Source of the DNA: Hydrogenophaga aromaticivorans
GTDB lineage: Bacteria; Pseudomonadota; Gammaproteobacteria; Burkholderiales; Burkholderiaceae_C
Direction: 5' to 3'
NCBI RefSeq assembly: GCF_013387465.1
Contig: NZ_VYGV01000016.1
Span: 430,872 to 494,871, forward strand
DNA: 64,000 nt
A program made the translations under genes and the position numbers. Positions 61,834 to 64,000 of this stretch are shown here, in pieces. A model generated the notes under the pieces. It was not told the origin of the DNA and did no database searches. It saw only the letters and a program-made list of their open reading frames with translations. Each line of letters opens with the position of its first letter. Position 1 is the stretch's first letter.

Positions 61834-62832
61834 ATGCCCACGCCCGATCTCAACCTGCTGTTCACGCTGGATGTCCTGCTGCAGGAGGGCAGCGTGGCCG
61901 GGGCGGCCCGCCGCTTGCGCTTGAGCGCCTCGGCCATGAGCCGGGCGCTGGCGCGATTGCGGGACACCACGGGCGATCCGCTGCTGGTCCGGGCCGGGCG
62001 CGGCCTGGTGCCCACGCCCCGCGCCCTGGCGCTGCGGGAGCAGGTTCGCCAACTGGTGCAGGACAGCGTGGAGGTGCTGCAGCCGGCGGAGGTGCTGAAT
62101 CTTCAACAGCTGCAGCGGACCTTCACCCTGCGCAACCGCGAGGGCTTTGTCGAGAACTTCGGCGCCGCGCTGGTCGAGCGTGTGGCGGCGCAGGCGCCGG
62201 GCGTGCGCCTGTGCTTCGAGCAGAAGACCGAGCGGGATAGCGCGGCCTTGCGGGAAGGGCTGGCCGATCTGGAGACCGGCGTGGTGGGCCCGGCGCTGGC
62301 GCCGGAGTTGCGGGCCCAGGCGCTGTTCAGCGACCGGTTTGTCTCGGTGGTGCGCCAGGGGCACCCGCTGGCCGGCCAGCTTCACGAATTGCAGCCCTAC
62401 ATCGCCGGCCGGCACATCGGCGTGGCCCATCGCACGGGCGGGCAGGAAGCCGTGGACCTGGCGCTGGAGCGTCTGGGACTGCAGCGCCAGGTGGACCTGA
62501 GCGTGGGCAGCTTTTCAGCGGCACTGGCGCTGGCCCGCGCCACCGACTACATCGCCAACGTGCCCGAGCGCCACACCCACAGCCTGCGCGAGGGCATGCA
62601 CAGCGCAGCCCTGCCCGTGCAGGTGGCGGCGTTCTCCGTGTCCCTGATCTGGCACCCGCGGTACAGCGCCGACCCGGCGCACCGATGGCTGAGAGATTGT
62701 GTGCGCGAGGTGGTGTCGGCCTGTCTGGCGCACATGCCGATGCTGGAGGGGCCCCTCCCAGGTCCGTCCGGGGTGGACGCCATGTCCGTGGGCGCTGGCG
62801 GCACGACGTCCGAGAGCAAAATACAGCCATGA
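61834..62832 (+). CDS. LysR-family regulator of module 2
   Basis: A 332-residue regulator. HTH ~5-62: LNLLFTLDVLLQEGSVAGAA then LRLSASAMSRALARLRDTTG. Effector domain ~85-300 with TFTLRNREGFVENFGAALVE and VPERHTHSLREGMHSAALPV. It shares DPLLVRAGRGLVPTPRAL with the LysR of module 1 and is a clear paralogue. Its C-terminal ~30 residues (MLEGPLPGPSGVDAMSVGAG...) are unrelated to the partner and look like read-through of former non-coding sequence. Its stop overlaps the oxyR start codon (ATGA). Confidence 0.92.
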   Translation: MPTPDLNLLFTLDVLLQEGSVAGAARRLRLSASAMSRALARLRDTTGDPLLVRAGRGLVPTPRALALREQVRQLVQDSVEVLQPAEVLNLQQLQRTFTLRNREGFVENFGAALVERVAAQAPGVRLCFEQKTERDSAALREGLADLETGVVGPALAPELRAQALFSDRFVSVVRQGHPLAGQLHELQPYIAGRHIGVAHRTGGQEAVDLALERLGLQRQVDLSVGSFSAALALARATDYIANVPERHTHSLREGMHSAALPVQVAAFSVSLIWHPRYSADPAHRWLRDCVREVVSACLAHMPMLEGPLPGPSGVDAMSVGAGGTTSESKIQP

Positions 62833-63788
62833 CCCTGACCGAACTCAAATACATCGTGGCTGTGGCGCGCGAGAAGCACTTCGGCAAGGCGGCCGAGGCC
62901 TGTTTTGTCTCGCAACCGACGCTCTCCGTGGCGATCAAGAAGCTCGAAGAAGAGCTGGAGCTCAAGATCTTCGAACGCAATGCGAGCGAAATCGCGGTCA
63001 CGCCGCTGGGCGAAGAGATCGTGCGCCAGGCGCAGACCGTGCTCGAACAGGCCGCCGGGATCAAGGAGATTGCCAAGCGTGGCAAGGACCCGCTGGCTGG
63101 CCCGCTGCGACTGGGAGTGATCTACACCATCGGGCCGTATCTGTTGCCGAATCTGGTGCGCCAGGTGATCGAGCGCACGCCGCAGATGCCCTTGATGCTG
63201 CTGGAGAACTTCACCACCAAACTGCTGGAGCAGCTGCGCCTGGGCGAGATCGATTGCGCCATCCTGGCCGAGCCGTTCCCGGACACCAACCTGGCCATCG
63301 CGCCGTTGTACGACGAGCCGTTCCTGGCGGCGGTGCCGGTCGGGCACCCGCTGGCGCAGCAGAAATGCGTCACCACCGAAGAACTCAAGCGCGAGACCAT
63401 GCTGCTGTTGGGAACGGGCCATTGTTTCCGCGACCATGTGCTGGAGGTCTGTCCCGAATTTGCCCGGTTTTCGAGTGACACCGAGGGCATCCGCAAGAGC
63501 TTCGAAGGCTCGTCGCTGGAAACCATCAAGCACATGGTGGCCGCCGGCATGGGCGTGACCCTGGTGCCGCGCCTGTCGGTGCCGAGCTCGGCGCTCGATG
63601 GGGCGCCCAACGCGGGCCAGGACTTTGGCGATTCGTCCTTCGTGCGTTACCTGCCGTTTGAGGGCGAGGCCCCGACCCGGCGCGTGGTGCTCGCCTGGCG
63701 GCGCAGCTTCACGCGCTACGAGGCGATCGCCGAGTTGCGCAATGCGGTGTACGCCTGCGAGTTGCCGGGCGTCAAAAGGCTGTCTTGA
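62829..63788 (+). CDS. oxyR: Hydrogen-peroxide sensor OxyR
   Basis: A 319-residue LysR-type regulator from ATG 62829. HTH ~1-60 (LTELKYIVAVAREKHFGKAA, VSQPTLSVAIKKLEEELELK). The redox pair Cys199 and Cys208 (GTGHCFRDHVLEVCPEF) has the same numbering as in E. coli OxyR, where the two form a disulfide on peroxide exposure. The HCFRDHVLEVC spacing supports a functional sensor. It usually sits next to recG and ubiA in betaproteobacteria; here a LysR-MFS module is inserted before it and overlaps its start. Confidence 0.95.
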   Translation: MTLTELKYIVAVAREKHFGKAAEACFVSQPTLSVAIKKLEEELELKIFERNASEIAVTPLGEEIVRQAQTVLEQAAGIKEIAKRGKDPLAGPLRLGVIYTIGPYLLPNLVRQVIERTPQMPLMLLENFTTKLLEQLRLGEIDCAILAEPFPDTNLAIAPLYDEPFLAAVPVGHPLAQQKCVTTEELKRETMLLLGTGHCFRDHVLEVCPEFARFSSDTEGIRKSFEGSSLETIKHMVAAGMGVTLVPRLSVPSSALDGAPNAGQDFGDSSFVRYLPFEGEAPTRRVVLAWRRSFTRYEAIAELRNAVYACELPGVKRLS

Positions 63789-63794
63789 GTTGAG

Positions 63795-63880
63795 CTCCCC
63801 CCTGCGCCGCTTCGGATCTTCCCCCCAGGGGGAGCACACCAGCAGCCCGGCGAGCTGGTTCTGCGGTGTGCTGGATGACC
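63795..63880. repeat. GC-rich palindromic intergenic repeat (copy F)
   Basis: The oxyR-ubiA gap contains CCCCCTGCGCCGCT (63798-63811), the facing TTCCCCCCAGGGGG, and an AGCACACC/CGGTGTGCT pair (63833-63870). It shares 14 consecutive bases with copies A and G. Confidence 0.7.
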
Positions 63881-63914
63881 CGGCGCGCCCACGCACTTGC
63901 TGTGTTTTATCTTG

Positions 63915-64000
63915 ATGTCCCGACTGAACCTCTATCTTGATCTGATCCGCTGGAACCGCCCGGCGGGCTGGCTGTTGCTGCTGTGGCCTTCGCTGGGGGC
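63915..64000 (+). CDS. ubiA: 4-hydroxybenzoate polyprenyltransferase, 5' end only
   Basis: ATG 63915 begins [20 protein letters not shown] then LLLWPSLGA, the N-terminus of UbiA, which prenylates 4-hydroxybenzoate in ubiquinone synthesis. Only 28 residues (first helix) lie in the window. Its position after oxyR fits the betaproteobacterial order. Confidence 0.85.
   Translation, partial: MSRLNLYLDLIRWNRPAGWLLLLWPSLG

Overview
The window comes from a GC-rich betaproteobacterium, most likely a Comamonadaceae member (Burkholderiales; Hydrogenophaga or Acidovorax-like). The reasons are the gene content (PhaM-type PHA granule protein, DUF3567 protein, ProQ/FinO protein, a nag-type salicylate 5-hydroxylase), the queA/recG/oxyR/ubiA neighbourhood, and a GC-rich palindromic repeat family that seeds many intergenic gaps. 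The genus is an inference; no rRNA or tRNA gene lies in the window. I found no transposase, CRISPR array, phage module or replication origin.

Layout. 1-3.6 kb: 3' part of putA and a BCCP-carboxyltransferase fusion. 3.6-8 kb (minus): a seven-PAS histidine kinase with its single-domain response regulator. 8-12 kb: a GlcD-type FAD oxidase, a heat-shock hsp20 with sigma32-like and FNR-like sites, and a purU-LysR pair. 12-19 kb: an omega-aminotransferase, an SPFH/zinc-ribbon pair, a ChaN-like protein, an AbrB-family membrane protein and an ABC substrate-binding protein. 19-25.8 kb: DUF3567, an IclR/DUF3108 pair divergent from an FAH hydrolase, a second binding protein, a VOC protein, and a TraR/DksA-baeRF stress pair. 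26-35.2 kb: enoyl-CoA hydratase, phaM, FIST protein, an MFS gene coupled to a ProQ gene with an apparent 5' frameshift, an XRE regulator with a palindromic operator candidate, a CREST/ceramidase-like protein and an LplT-PlsC fusion.

35.3-37.8 kb: a divergent LysR-MFS module. A paralogous module lies at 60.5-62.8 kb; the two share a gap-free conserved cis region. 38-41.5 kb: an uncharacterised membrane cluster (two YiaA/B proteins, a hydrophobic exported protein, a DUF2145 protein and a coiled-coil double-zinc-ribbon membrane protein). 41.5-51 kb: two consecutive phosphorelay systems, bracketed by the 3' fragment of an MFS gene and an intact MFS paralogue in the same orientation. 51-58 kb: cytochromes c and a NagR-like/NagGHAb salicylate hydroxylase locus sitting between the queuosine genes tgt and queA. 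58-64 kb: recG, the second MFS-LysR module, oxyR and the start of ubiA.

Themes. Several systems look assembled by insertion into housekeeping neighbourhoods: nag genes between queA and tgt, an MFS-LysR module between recG and oxyR, and signalling genes beside MFS copies. recG carries an in-frame insertion of about 47 codons made of the same palindromic repeat that fills the intergenic gaps, which resembles in principle the in-gene palindromic elements of Rickettsia. Three FNR-type boxes (TTGA-N6-TCAA) precede hsp20, the TraR/DksA-baeRF pair and a cytochrome c gene, which suggests a shared low-oxygen stress regulon.
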